A DNA stretch of 64,000 nt from Serripes groenlandicus (Eukaryota; Mollusca; Bivalvia; Cardiida; Cardiidae), in contig JASEVX010000007.1 in NCBI GenBank assembly GCA_031761405.1, forward strand, positions 57,736,914-57,800,913. Reading direction: 5' to 3'. The notes beneath the pieces were generated by a model. It was not told the DNA's origin and did not search any database. It was given only the letters and a program-made list of their open reading frames with translations. Made by a program: the position numbers and the translations under genes. This document shows, piece after piece, positions 11,197-22,200 of the stretch. Positions within the stretch are counted from its first letter, which is position 1, and every line of letters begins with the position of its first letter.

Positions 11197-11385
11197 TCTT
11201 ACCCTTTCCCACTTGCAGACGTATTTTGATGCATCATAAAAAGAGAAATTGTTAATGATGAGCAATTCCACCTTTCGCCATCTTGTTTTCAACTCTATCC
11301 AACATATACTATATTATCATACATGTATATGGTATTTTAAATAGTTTTGCCTCAATGTTTTCAAAGACGTCTGCTTGAAAGGGAT
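11197..11385 (-). mobile_element. piggyBac-like MITE, diverged
   Basis: TTACCCTTTCCCACTTGCA left end. The right end stops after the 'gacgtctgct' inner repeat. Confidence 0.5.
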
Positions 11386-11477
11386 GACTCCATCAACCAT
11401 GTACCAGCAATAGATCAATATTAAGGTGGTATCGCATCATAAAAGCAGGTAATGACGCAAGGTTGTATATATATTTT

Positions 11478-11580
11478 AGAAAAAGGAGAAATTGCTACAA
11501 TTATAGAGATTTTCCATATTTTTGAGAAGACATTTTCAAAGTTGTCTGCTGCAGATTTGCTGTATTCGGGAAAGGGTTAA
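11478..11580 (-). mobile_element. piggyBac-like MITE, right half
   Basis: GTTGTCTGCTGCAG and GGGAAAGGGTTAA are intact; the left half is gone. Confidence 0.6.
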
Positions 11581-11745
11581 AAAGTTACATTCTCCACTTA
11601 CAGTATAATAGTTTCTTTCAAACCATAGCAATTCTTCCTTCCATATTGATAATTGTTAAAGCGACCATGAATTATTATTTCTATTTTGTATTGTATTACA
11701 TGATGCATGCATATGTATGTGTATGTAATAAACTATATCTATGTC

Positions 11746-11975
11746 TTAACCCTTACCCTCATACGACAATTCTGCAGCAGACGACTTTGAACGCATTTTG
11801 TCAAAACATAGAAAATCTCCATAATTGAATGGATAACCTATGACAAAAAGTGGAAAACATTGTGGCAAAAGGAGAAATTGCACGTTTTGTGCAATTTCTT
11901 CTTTTGTCACTATGTTTTCAAAAAGCTGTCTGCTGCAGAGGCGTCAGAAAGAGTCTATATGAGGGAAAGGGTTAA
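11746..11975 (+). mobile_element. piggyBac-like MITE, 230 bp
   Basis: Near-consensus young copy. TTAA on both sides; hairpin loop variant GCACGTTTTGTGC. Confidence 0.88.
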
Positions 11976-12168
11976 AGCATTGTGGTAAAAGGAGAGAATT
12001 CTTAAAATGACCATTTTCTCCTTTTTTCCACAAGGTTTTCAACTCTATCCAATAATTTAACTTTCACTTAGATATATTCCATATGCAGAGGTTCAGATAA
12101 GGAGGAGTGTATGATATTTTCCCAACATAAGATGTACGATATTTTCCCCACGATATCTCTGTTACTAC

Positions 12169-12398
12169 TTAACCCTTTCCCTCATACGACAATTCTGCAG
12201 CAGACGACTTTGAACGCATTTTGTCAAAACATAGAAAATCTCCATAATTGAATGGATAACCTATGACAAAAAGTGGAAAACATTGTGGCAAAAGGAGAAA
12301 TTGCACGTTTTGTGCAATTTCTTCTTTTGTCACTATGTTTTCAAAAAGCTGTCTGCTGCAGAGGCGTCAGAAAGCGTCTATATGAGGGAAAGGGTTAA
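12169..12398 (+). mobile_element. piggyBac-like MITE, 230 bp, reference copy with an empty-site paralogue
   Basis: Architecture: TTAA, terminal repeat CCCTTTCCCTCATA (14 bp), an 8-bp spacer, inner repeat CTGCAGCAGACGACTTT, an A/T-rich body, a ~70-bp imperfect hairpin, inner repeat inverted, a 19-bp spacer, terminal repeat inverted, TTAA. Unequal spacers with a repeated inner block are known for piggyBac ends (3 and 31 bp there). There is no open frame of note, so it must be moved in trans. The paralogous segment at about 12,860 lacks the insertion. Confidence 0.88.
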
Positions 12399-12480
12399 CC
12401 AAACTCTATGTTGTGGGTACTCGGAAGAATCGTCCCAGCGAGACGATTCTTTTTATTACCCACAACATAGGGTCTGAGTG
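12399..12480. repeat. Hairpin repeat, copy 1
   Basis: ACTCTATGTTGTGGGTACTC pairs with 'acccacaacatagggt' across a ~40-nt loop region. Further copies are at 12,866-12,933 and 32,925-32,995. Confidence 0.7.
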
Positions 12481-12547
12481 TCAAATCAGGATTTAAGAAC
12501 AAGAAAAATGCCCTTCATATAGAGCTCTGCATATGTTCACACTTGGA

Positions 12548-12698
12548 ATGACACCCGTGAATCACCCTTCAAACGGATGAACCACATGCTTCCTTATATG
12601 CACTGACAATCATTCGGTCCTGTTTATGATAACTTGGTATTTTGTTGGAAGGTTTCGGGTTGAGGTCCACAAGCGCCACTGAGAACTTATACAAACTT
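12548..12698 (-). pseudogene. Duplicated, broken copy of the IPPK terminal exon
   Basis: It reads LYKFSVALVDLNPKPSNKIPS and continues as in the true exon to GSSV and TGA (split for length: LYKFSVALVDLN, PKPSNKIPS). The first 15 or so residues of the exon and its acceptor are missing; the copy starts at the TTTGTATAAG point. The second aspartate of DLDxKP is asparagine here and the following F-D is S-N, so it would not replace the catalytic motif. It lies downstream of the real stop codon in the gene's direction. Confidence 0.75.
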
Positions 12699-12865
12699 AT
12701 TTCATCTTATTTCTTTATATGACCATTTTCTCCTTTCTCCACAATGTTTTCAACTCTTATCTAATAATTTAACTTTCACTAAGAGATATTCCATATACAG
12801 AGGTCCAGATAAGGACGACTGTATGTATGGTCTTTCCCCCACAATATCTCTCTTGTAACTCAACA

Positions 12866-12940
12866 AAACTCGATGTTGTGGGTACTCAAAAGAATAGTCA
12901 CGGCGAGATGATTATTTTGAGTACCCACAACTTAGGGTTT
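12866..12940. repeat. Hairpin repeat, copy 2
   Basis: 'cgatgttgtgggtactcaaaa' pairs with 'ttttgagtacccacaac'. It lies in the IPPK 3' UTR region. Confidence 0.7.
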
Positions 12941-13033
12941 GAGTGTCAAATCAGGATTTAAGAACACGAAAAATGTCCCTTATCTAGGGCTCTGCATATG
13001 TTCGCACTTGGAATGACGCACATTAATCACACT

Positions 13034-13208
13034 TCAAACTGATGAACCACATGCTTCCTTATATGCACTGACAATCATTCGGTCCTGTTTATGATAACTT
13101 GGTATTTTGTCGAAAGGTTTTGGGTCGAGGTCCACTAGCGTCACTGAGAACTTATACAAACAACCACTCGTATCCTTTAACACATGCTGTATGGAGTCTT
13201 CATTGTAA
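13034..13208 (-). CDS. IPPK: IPPK terminal exon with stop codon, 175 bp
   Basis: The acceptor is TTTCTTGTTGTGCATTATTTCAG (split here: TTTCTTGTTG, TGCATTATTTCAG). After one phase base it encodes 57 residues and TGA. The centre, YKFSVTLVDLDPKPFDKIPS, corresponds to human FAFSVSVLDLDLKPYESIPH. The DLDxKP aspartates lie at the nucleotide/metal site in structures of this family. The C-terminus GSSV is shorter than the human tail after KIVNYY. A MITE begins about 50 bp upstream of the acceptor. Confidence 0.88.
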
Positions 13209-16200
13209 CTGAAATAATGCACAACAAGAAATTGGATGATCGACATTGGCCCATATTCACCTTTTTCCCACAAGCAGATGCTTTCTGACGCCTCTGCAGC
13301 AGACGGCTTTTGAAAACAGTGCGGCAAAACGAGCATTTTCTCTTTTTGTCACAATGTCTTCAACCTTATTCAATAATTGTTCTTTCAATTATAAAAAGTT
13401 TCCATATCTTTGATTAAATGTTTTCAAAGCCGTCTGCTGCAGACTTGTTCTTTGTTGGAAAGGGTTAACAAATTATTATAAATTTGTAGAATATTCTAAA
13501 TTTCAAAGCAGCACAAATTATGAATTGCTTAAAACCATTTGGTTTAGCAAATCTAAAATGTTGTGGCATTCAGAATTTAGAATTAGATTTATAATACTGT
13601 TTGGACTGTTAGTGAATACGGGTGCCATGGCTAGAAAATATTTTTCTAATAAATTCCTTGGGATTGTATAACCCTTTTCACCTGTACGTTAGTTACTAGT
13701 ATATCAGTGCAACAGCACACTTAATACGTTTAATCTTTTCAACATACAGACGCTTTCTGATGCCTGTGCAGCAGACAAGTTTCAAAAACGTTAAGACAAA
13801 AGAAGAACTATTAATACTGAGCAATTTCTCCTTTTGCCACAATCTTTTCAACTTCATTCCATAATTGTTCGTTCATCTATATAGAGTTGCCATATTATGA
13901 CTTAACCCTTTCCCTCATATGACAATTCTGCAGCAGACGACTTTGAGCATATTTTGTCAAAAAATAGAAAATCTCCATAATTGAATGGATAACCTATGAC
14001 AAAAAGTGGAAAACATTGTGGCAAAAGGAGAAATTGCACGTTTTGTGCAATTTCTTCTTTTGTCCCTATGTTTTCAAAAAGCTGTCTGCTGCAGAGGCGT
14101 CAGAAAGCGTCTATATGAGGTAAAGGGTTAACACTTATCAAAGTTGTGTACTGCAGATTTGTAGTATGTGGGAAAGGTTTCATTCTAGGTGACTAACCAG
14201 TACTAAGCTAGACAAGAGCTCATCTGGTTTTTTCTAAGTCGAAAAAGGGGCATTTCTGAATCATTATTAGAGCCAGAGTTATGTGACTTGGTATAAACAT
14301 GCGTATTGTTCCTAGAAACATGTGTACCAAGTTTCATTTGAAAATATTAAATCGTTTTTGAGTTATATGGTTAAAGCTTTTTGAGCTAAACGTTGGTCTT
14401 GCTCACATGCCCTGCATCAGTCTTGCTTGGGAAGATTGTTGTGTGGAGTACTGGTGTGAGAAAACCAGGAAATGCATGAGTAGGTGAACTGGGGCGCCGT
14501 GAGATAACTGAGAAAATGTTAAAAACGGCATTAAACCCCAATCAATCAATCAATCAATCAATCAATTCATCAGGGTCAATGTCAGCAGGACCCAATATAC
14601 AATGTCAAATCTGCAGTCGAATCAGTGAAAGTGACTGCGGAGTCATAAAACCACAAGCTTGGGGTCATTAATCTGATATAATTAACTTTTGAAAAGATTG
14701 TTGCAATGTGACAGGAGAAATTGCCCAAAATAATACATGTACTCCTTTTTATCTGGTATAATATTTTTAGTGTAATGACTCGGTCACTAATCTGCTCTGA
14801 ATTATGTCAAACTAGAATGAAAATATTGTAAACAAAGCAATTGTTGATGATGCATGATTGATGACTGACAAAATGTGATCGCAATAGAAGTGCTCAAAGT
14901 GAGCTAAAATGAAGTTTCTTATTTTGAGAAATATCTTCTTTTCTCATAATATTTGTACAAGTCATCAAACGCTGCCTGTATCCAGTCAGGGGTTGAGATT
15001 CATACCTATCTGGAACCCGCTGTAAAGCCACCATTATTGAACAGTCCTGCACCGTCTTGGATACTAGAAATCTCTTGATCTGGGAAAATAAGAGGTTACT
15101 TTTAACACTTTCCCTCATACGACAATTCTGCAGCAGACGACTTTGAACATATTTTGTCAAAACATAGAAAATCTCCATAATTGAATGGATAACCTATGAC
15201 AAAAAGTGGAAAACATTGTGGCAAAAGGAGAAATTGCACGTTTTGTCTGCTGCAGAGACGTCAGAAAGCGTCTATATGAGGGAAAGGGTTAACTTAGGAT
15301 TTCAAAGAAAACTAAGTGTTATTAAGATATTCAATTGAAGTGTCATTTTTAATTTTCTGACAACTGCATTTGAACTATTATAAGTTAAACAGGTGAAATC
15401 TGTATTTCTCAAAAACATCGCCTTCATTTTATTGGATCGATTTTTGGAGAAAAATCAGAATTTTTAACAATATTTGTTCATGAAACACTAATGCCTATGG
15501 AAGGAAACAAAGTTTTACTATTTTTTTGTTCTGTTTTGGAGCTTTACGCCCCCTTCGACAGCTTAAGTCATACCATGACGGACAGGAAAGATGATATTGG
15601 TCCCATACGTATATTTACATTGAGATAAAGCTATACAAGGGCACCGCAAAGCGGATGCATCCCCTTGGTATTTAATCATCACGTCGAGTTCTCTTGTGAT
15701 CAAGATCAGGCTTCTAGACCTTGCCATATACTAACTGTATACCAAGTTTGGTTAAGATCAGTCAAAGGATGTTCAGTGTAGAGTGGTCACAAGGTTGTTA
15801 TATGGGAAAATAGTCAGTCCAATTTTGACCTTGACCATGACCATATGACCTTGCCATATACTAACTGTATACCAGGTTAAGATCGGTCAAAGGATGTTCA
15901 GTGTAGAGTGGTCACAAGGTTATTACGGACGGACACACGGACGCACAAACGAACAGCCCCGTTACTATATCCCCTCTCAAACTCTGTTTGACGAGGGGAT
16001 AATAAGGTACGACAACAATACCACCCCACTTTCTGGAGCTCAAGAGTTGCATTGACTCCATTCATTCAGACCCATTTAGTCTGTTCTTACAGTTCAAGCA
16101 AGGGTCAGACTGTGGCTGCCCTTCTTATTGAGCGTCCAACCAGGCACAGGGGCAAAAGTTTTATTAAGAAGGTCAAAGCCTTCAAGGTCACAAGATTAAA

Positions 16201-19200
16201 AGCTGTTTCTTACCAGACAGATCTTATCGCAATGAATAAATATGCCTTATACGAAAGCATTATCAAAAACATGTAAAAAGTAAAGCTAATGTCAAAATAT
16301 TTTAAAATTGGGTCAAGTGTCAACCTGCATAGTTCCGTTAAAACTGGGGAAATACATATGCTTATTGTAAAAGCAATTTTGACAGGTCAAATGTTTTGGC
16401 ATATGTTTAACCCATTCCTGACGACAATTTAAAACATTGTGACGAGCAATTTCTCCATCTGCCGCAACTTCTTAGGTAGAGCCTTGACAGCTTAAATAGT
16501 AATGAGAACTATCAATCCAGGGGTCATGAGTTTGAACCCTTTCCCACATACAACATATCTGCAGCAGACGGCTTTGAAACAATTATGGCAAATCTCTGAA
16601 AATGAAGGTATAATTACTGAAAAGAGTTGAAAACTTTGTGGCAAAAGGAGAAATTTTGTCACAATGTTTTCAAAAGTTGTCTGCTGCAGAGGCATCAGAA
16701 AGCGTCTATATGTAGGAAAGGGTTAACCCGGCACTGCCATTCATTCTTTCCAATGACTGACGAAAGTCATTGTGACCAGCGTCATTCATCATATCATCTA
16801 CCAATGGGCGAAATAGTCTATGTGGGAAGGTAGCCATTTGCTTTGGAAGAATTTCATGTGGGATACAGGAGTGAGAAAGCCTGAAAACACCAATCAGTCA
16901 ATATTTGAACAATTTTGAAAAAGTACCACAAACGGAATATTCCTGTGAACTTGTGAAGTTTAGTTGAAATCGGTATAGTGGTTTATGAGGAGATTTTTGT
17001 ATGAAGAATTTTCAAGTTTTGTCCTTTTACCCCTTTTCTGATCCAATCTATGATATGGCTTGAATTTTTTGTAGAGGGTCACCCAAAAAAAAAATCTTAC
17101 AAATTATCTTTGAATCTGACAAACAGATTTAGAAGAGAAGATTGAACATTTAAATCAGGCCTATATGTTTGTACAAGAAGATTTTTTTGATAGTTTTACA
17201 ATATACAATGTATACATATAAGTAAAAAAAGATCTTTCCATGGTGGCCATGTTTTTCATTGAATCAGAATAATTTGAACAATATTGGTAGAGGGGCACCC
17301 AAGGAACATTTGTGCTAAATTATTTTCTAATCAACCAAGTGTTTTTGTAAGAGGATATTTCCTAAGTTTTCACAATACAAATGTATATACATATAAGGAA
17401 ATCATGCCCCGTCCCGGCGTCCCCTAGCGGCCATGTTTTTCAACAGATCGGAATAATTTGAACGATCTTGGTAGAGGGTCATCCAAGGAACATGTATTAT
17501 TTTCGAATTGGGCCGGTACTTTGCGACAAGAAGATTTTAAACATTTTGGCATTTTTCCTCTTTTGGTTTAAACTTATTTATTTTACATCAATTGCGAAAC
17601 AAGCTTTAAGCTTATTTTAATCATGCTCGATATCTGCTTCCTGAATACGTAACTAGTACTTGCGCCATTTGTGTGGAAAAATTCCACTTTTCTGATGACA
17701 CAGCAACCCTTTCCCATCAGAAGTTTACACAGCAGCTTATGACCCAAGTAGTAGCAGAGCACAAAACCCGGCTTAATTACTTACACACATGCCATGTATA
17801 AACAATGGGATGTGACTGTATGTTACATGCGAAAAAACCACTCGCTGTGACCATAAAAGATCAATAACAGAAGGCGGAGTTTACCCACCTGTGAGATCGA
17901 GTGGTTTCAGCCAATGGAATCACGTCAGTAATAGTCAATTAACGTGATATATATACCCAATAAGTCGGTCCAACCATTAGTGACAATTGTTCGTTGGGGC
18001 TATTTGTTAATCAATGAATGCAAGCTAATTACCAGTGGATCGGTCTCTTTAAAATGTTCCCTTAAATGTATTTTGATCCATATTTCTTCTTTTGGTATGC
18101 GATGTTTGAAAACTGGTTCAAACCGGTTCAGAAAGACTTGGAAGAAAATTGTCACCATGCAGAAGCTAATAAAATAATTCCAATCCAAATTAAAGACAAT
18201 ACAACGACTTCTAGATCTTGTCTTGCCGTTTATCAAATATGAAATGCCTTCATGATCGACATAATATTAGTAATGTCAAAGAAAATTGTTCGGAATGAAA
18301 TCTATAAATGATTTCCGAGAATAATAAATGCCCAATCACGGCTTTGTTTACCAAAATTAATTAGCATAACCGGCGGAAAATGATCATATGACTCAGGGAC
18401 TGTGTGTATATATTGTCCCTGTATGACTTAATAGTTGGCGAATTCATTAGATGAAATGAGAAATTGGGTCAATCACGTTCACGACCTGACGACCCTGATG
18501 TTTTTACCGATTTCTAATTCTCAAAGTAGGGAGCCATGATTAACATTGCGCAATAATCAAGATGGCGGCTATGTTGCGAATAATAACGTAACACATGAAA
18601 CAAATTAAACGTTTTGTTGTCTGTCTTTGTATTTGACAATATTTTATGATTTAATAACTATACATTGAACCTGATCAATTTGACTTTTGGTTAATAAAAT
18701 TGGATCTTATTTAATATGGCTTTCTTTGTCAAACTAACCCTCGTATCATACACTGCCCTGTTTTGGTGAGGGACCTAAATCGGTGACCTTTTTATTTTGC
18801 ATGTTATTTTCAATTTGAAGAGTTTGATGGCATCATTTGATTTTGTGGTCTCAAGTTTTAAACATTTCTGTCAATAGCTTTTGAATCTTTTGTAAATATG
18901 GATAAAATACATAAATTTTATGCAGAATATTTCAAATAACCTAGTGAAAAATAATCATGAAATACTTAGTACCAATTTTCTCCTATCTGTCAAGCTCCAC
19001 CAAAAAGTATCTTTTCCGATTATTTTTTTTAACTGAATGCTGCACTTCAGGTCAATGTTATTTGAATCGGTCACTACCAAAGGGGGCCAGCACGTTTAGT
19101 AGCTGTATATTGTGTAAATATATATAAATAATTGAAATACAAATTAATAACAAGACATGGAAATTCCATGAAACCAGGTTTTCTATAATGGAAGGTGTTT

Positions 19201-22200
19201 GATTAAGAATTAACACATCTGTCAAATCTTTCTGTTAATAGTTAATCAAAGCTAGTAATTCAAGTAACAGGGAATATTTCTATTGATGAATAATCATAAT
19301 TACTTTGCCAATTAAATATATCACAATTTTATCTAACAAATATCAGTTCAATACAGTCAATCGTGTGTTGATGGCCTCATTTATTAAGAACATATAATAG
19401 ATAACAGATATTAAGCAACCTTTTGTTGTAAGTAGCCACATTTTAGGATCCCTAATGCCAGGTTGATAATCAGTCATCTGCCTTAACCCTTTACTTGATA
19501 GTAACGCGTTTATGCCTTTGCAAACAGACTAGATCCAGGGCCCGAGGTTATGAAACTTACTCATATCTATGCTATATTCTTTTAAATTGCCAAGTTATTT
19601 AATATAGAGCATATTTGAAAATATCTATATGCATGGTAAAGTTATGGTCTGAACAAAAAAGGTTCAAGTAAAGTATATTTTCTGTCACTGTGACCTTGAC
19701 CTGGAAGCTAAAGACATAAATTGTGCATATGACACAGCGTCTTGATATGGTGTATATCTGTTCCAAGCTATTTGAAAATATCTCTATGGATGAAAAAGTT
19801 ATTGTCCGGACAAGAAAAGTTCAACTGATGTCTATTTGTTGTCACTGTGACCTTGAAGCTACAGACAAAAGTTTTGCATGTGACACATCATATTGATTAA
19901 GTTCATATTTGTGCCAAGTTATTTGAAAATATCTCTATGCATGACACAGTTATGGTCTGGACAAGAAATGTTCAATTAAAGTCTATTTCTTATCACTGTG
20001 ACCTTGACCTTGAATCTACAGAATATTTTTTTGCATTTGGCACATCGTCTTGATATGGTGCATGTTTGTGCCAAGTTATTTGAAAATATCTCTATGCATG
20101 GCAAAGTTATGGTCCGGACAAGGAAAGTTGACGCCCGACGCCGACTTCGCCAAAACCTGGTTAAAAACTAGAAATATCACTGAAGGTGATAAATACCCCC
20201 AGCTGGTGCCTGACAATATACATATGTATGAGAAATTCAAGGGGCCATAACTCATTTAAAAATAATTCCAGTGCAACACACCGACAATATGCACAACAAG
20301 GCTTGGTATCAATCATTCTTGTGAAGTTATATTGAATTCTGACCAAGGGTTGCTGAGAAATAGTGTTCACAAGAAATGTCTACAGACCAACTATGTATGA
20401 GAAATTCAAGGGGCCATTACTCATTTAAAAATAATTCCAGTGCAACACGCTGACAATATGCACAACTAGGCTTGGTATCAATCATTCTTGTGAAGTTATA
20501 TTGAATTCTGACAAAGGTTTGCTGAGAAATAGTATTCACAAGAAATGTCTCCAGACAAACGGACCGACCATCCAACTGACCGACCGACAAGCGTGACTCC
20601 TATATAGCCCCCATATACTATGTATCTGGGGGGGGTATAATAAAGATCATCATTATCTTGTTCCTTTGTTATCCTAAGGCAGTTGGTAATCATCACTAAG
20701 TATGGAGGTTAATTTCACAAGTAACACAACCGAGTTATCTGTGGTACCAATTGTAAACACATACATGGAAAGCATGTTAACCCTTTCCCTCATATAGACG
20801 CTTTCTGACGCCTCTGCAGCAGACGGCTTTTTGAAAACATAGTGCAATTTTTCCTTTTGTCACAATGTTTTCCACTTTTAGTAATAGGTTATCCATTCAA
20901 TTATAGAGATTTTCCTTTATTTGACAAAATATGTTCAAAGTCGTCTGCTGCAGAATTGTCATATGAGGGAAAGAGTTAAACTTGGTGCGCAGAAAAGTGG
21001 GACAAGTGGCATTCTGAAAGTCACTTGTCCTGTGGCTGCGTTAAATTGCAACTGCTCTGGGGATTGATTAATTGCACAGAAAAGTGGGACAAGTGAGAAT
21101 CTTAGCAGGACAAGTGGCATTCTGAAAGTCACTTGTCCTGGACAAGTGGCTGAATTTTGTTTTTGTACAGCCTTGCATCTGCTGCACTGCAGATGGGTTA
21201 AATTGCAACTGCTCTTGGGATTGATTGATTGGACTTTTAACGCCATTTTCAACAATCAAATCATGGCAGCCAGTTCACCTACTCATGGGTTTCCAGGCCT
21301 TCTCACAATAGTACTCCACACAACAAACTTTCCAAGCAACCAGCCTGCTTTTCCACATAGACTGTTAGCCCATAAGTGAAAGACAAATGACGCTGGTCAC
21401 AGTTACTTTTGTCAAACGTCAGAAAGAATGTTTGCCAAGCCGGGGTTCGAACTCACAACCCCTGGATTGACAGTCTGCGTCGCTACCGGCTGACTGCTCA
21501 GAGGAAAGGTTTCGAGATGTAACAAGTATTGATTAACAAACCTGATTGGCGATTTGTGTAACATTCCCCTCTGTGACGATGTGATCATCTTCACGGTGAT
21601 AAGATAACTTATTAACACAGGGCTCTAACCAGGTATTAGGGTTAAAAGGTCCATCTAAACACAACCTTGACCTGGAAAAAAAAGTTCAGAAATTACTCTT
21701 TTAACCCTTTCCCTCATACGACAATTCTGCAGCAGATGACTTTGAACGTAATTTGTCAAAACATAGAAAATCTCCATAATTGAATGGTTAACCCATGACA
21801 AAAGGTGGAAAACATTGTGGCAAAAGGAGAAATTGCACGTTTTGTGCAATTTCTTCTTTCGTCACTATGTTTTCAAAAAGCCGTCTGCTGCAGAGGCGTC
21901 AGAAAGCGTATATATGGGGGAAAGGGTTAACCACAATATTTTCAGCTTTTCTCAGTTACTATCCCTTCTTTTATAGAGATTTTCCATGCCTTTGCCTAGA
22001 TGTTTTCAAAGCTGTCTGCTTCAGATTTGTAATGTGTCGGAAAGGGTTAGAGCTAAGGCATTTTTTGTCTCTTTCTGATGCCACAGCAACAAACTGAATT
22101 CAATTCTTTTAAAAATAATAAAAAAGTGGTTAAAAAACATTCCTGTGAAATTATTTTTGATACTGGTCCATTGGTTTAGGAGGAGAGTATTGTTTGAGGG

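Larger units (their letters stand above)
12010..13161 (-). repeat. Tandem duplication of IPPK last-exon tail and 3' flank
   Basis: Unit 1 (12,010-12,698) and unit 2 (12,722-13,161) align along their length: a MITE-derived stretch, a 'gatattccatat..cagaggt' stretch, a hairpin, the GTGTCAAATCAGGATTTAAG stretch and the exon tail. Unit 1 carries an extra 230-bp MITE at 12,169-12,398. Each unit has a hairpin with 'tgttgtgggtact' arms. Confidence 0.8.

Noticed and set aside
16052..16276. 74-codon + strand frame with a basic, protein-like stretch
   Set aside because: No recognised family; kept only as an unassigned stretch.
18550..18620. 'aagatggcggc' as a start codon or promoter-proximal YY1-like element
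   Set aside because: The frame closes after nine codons and nothing nearby supports a gene start.
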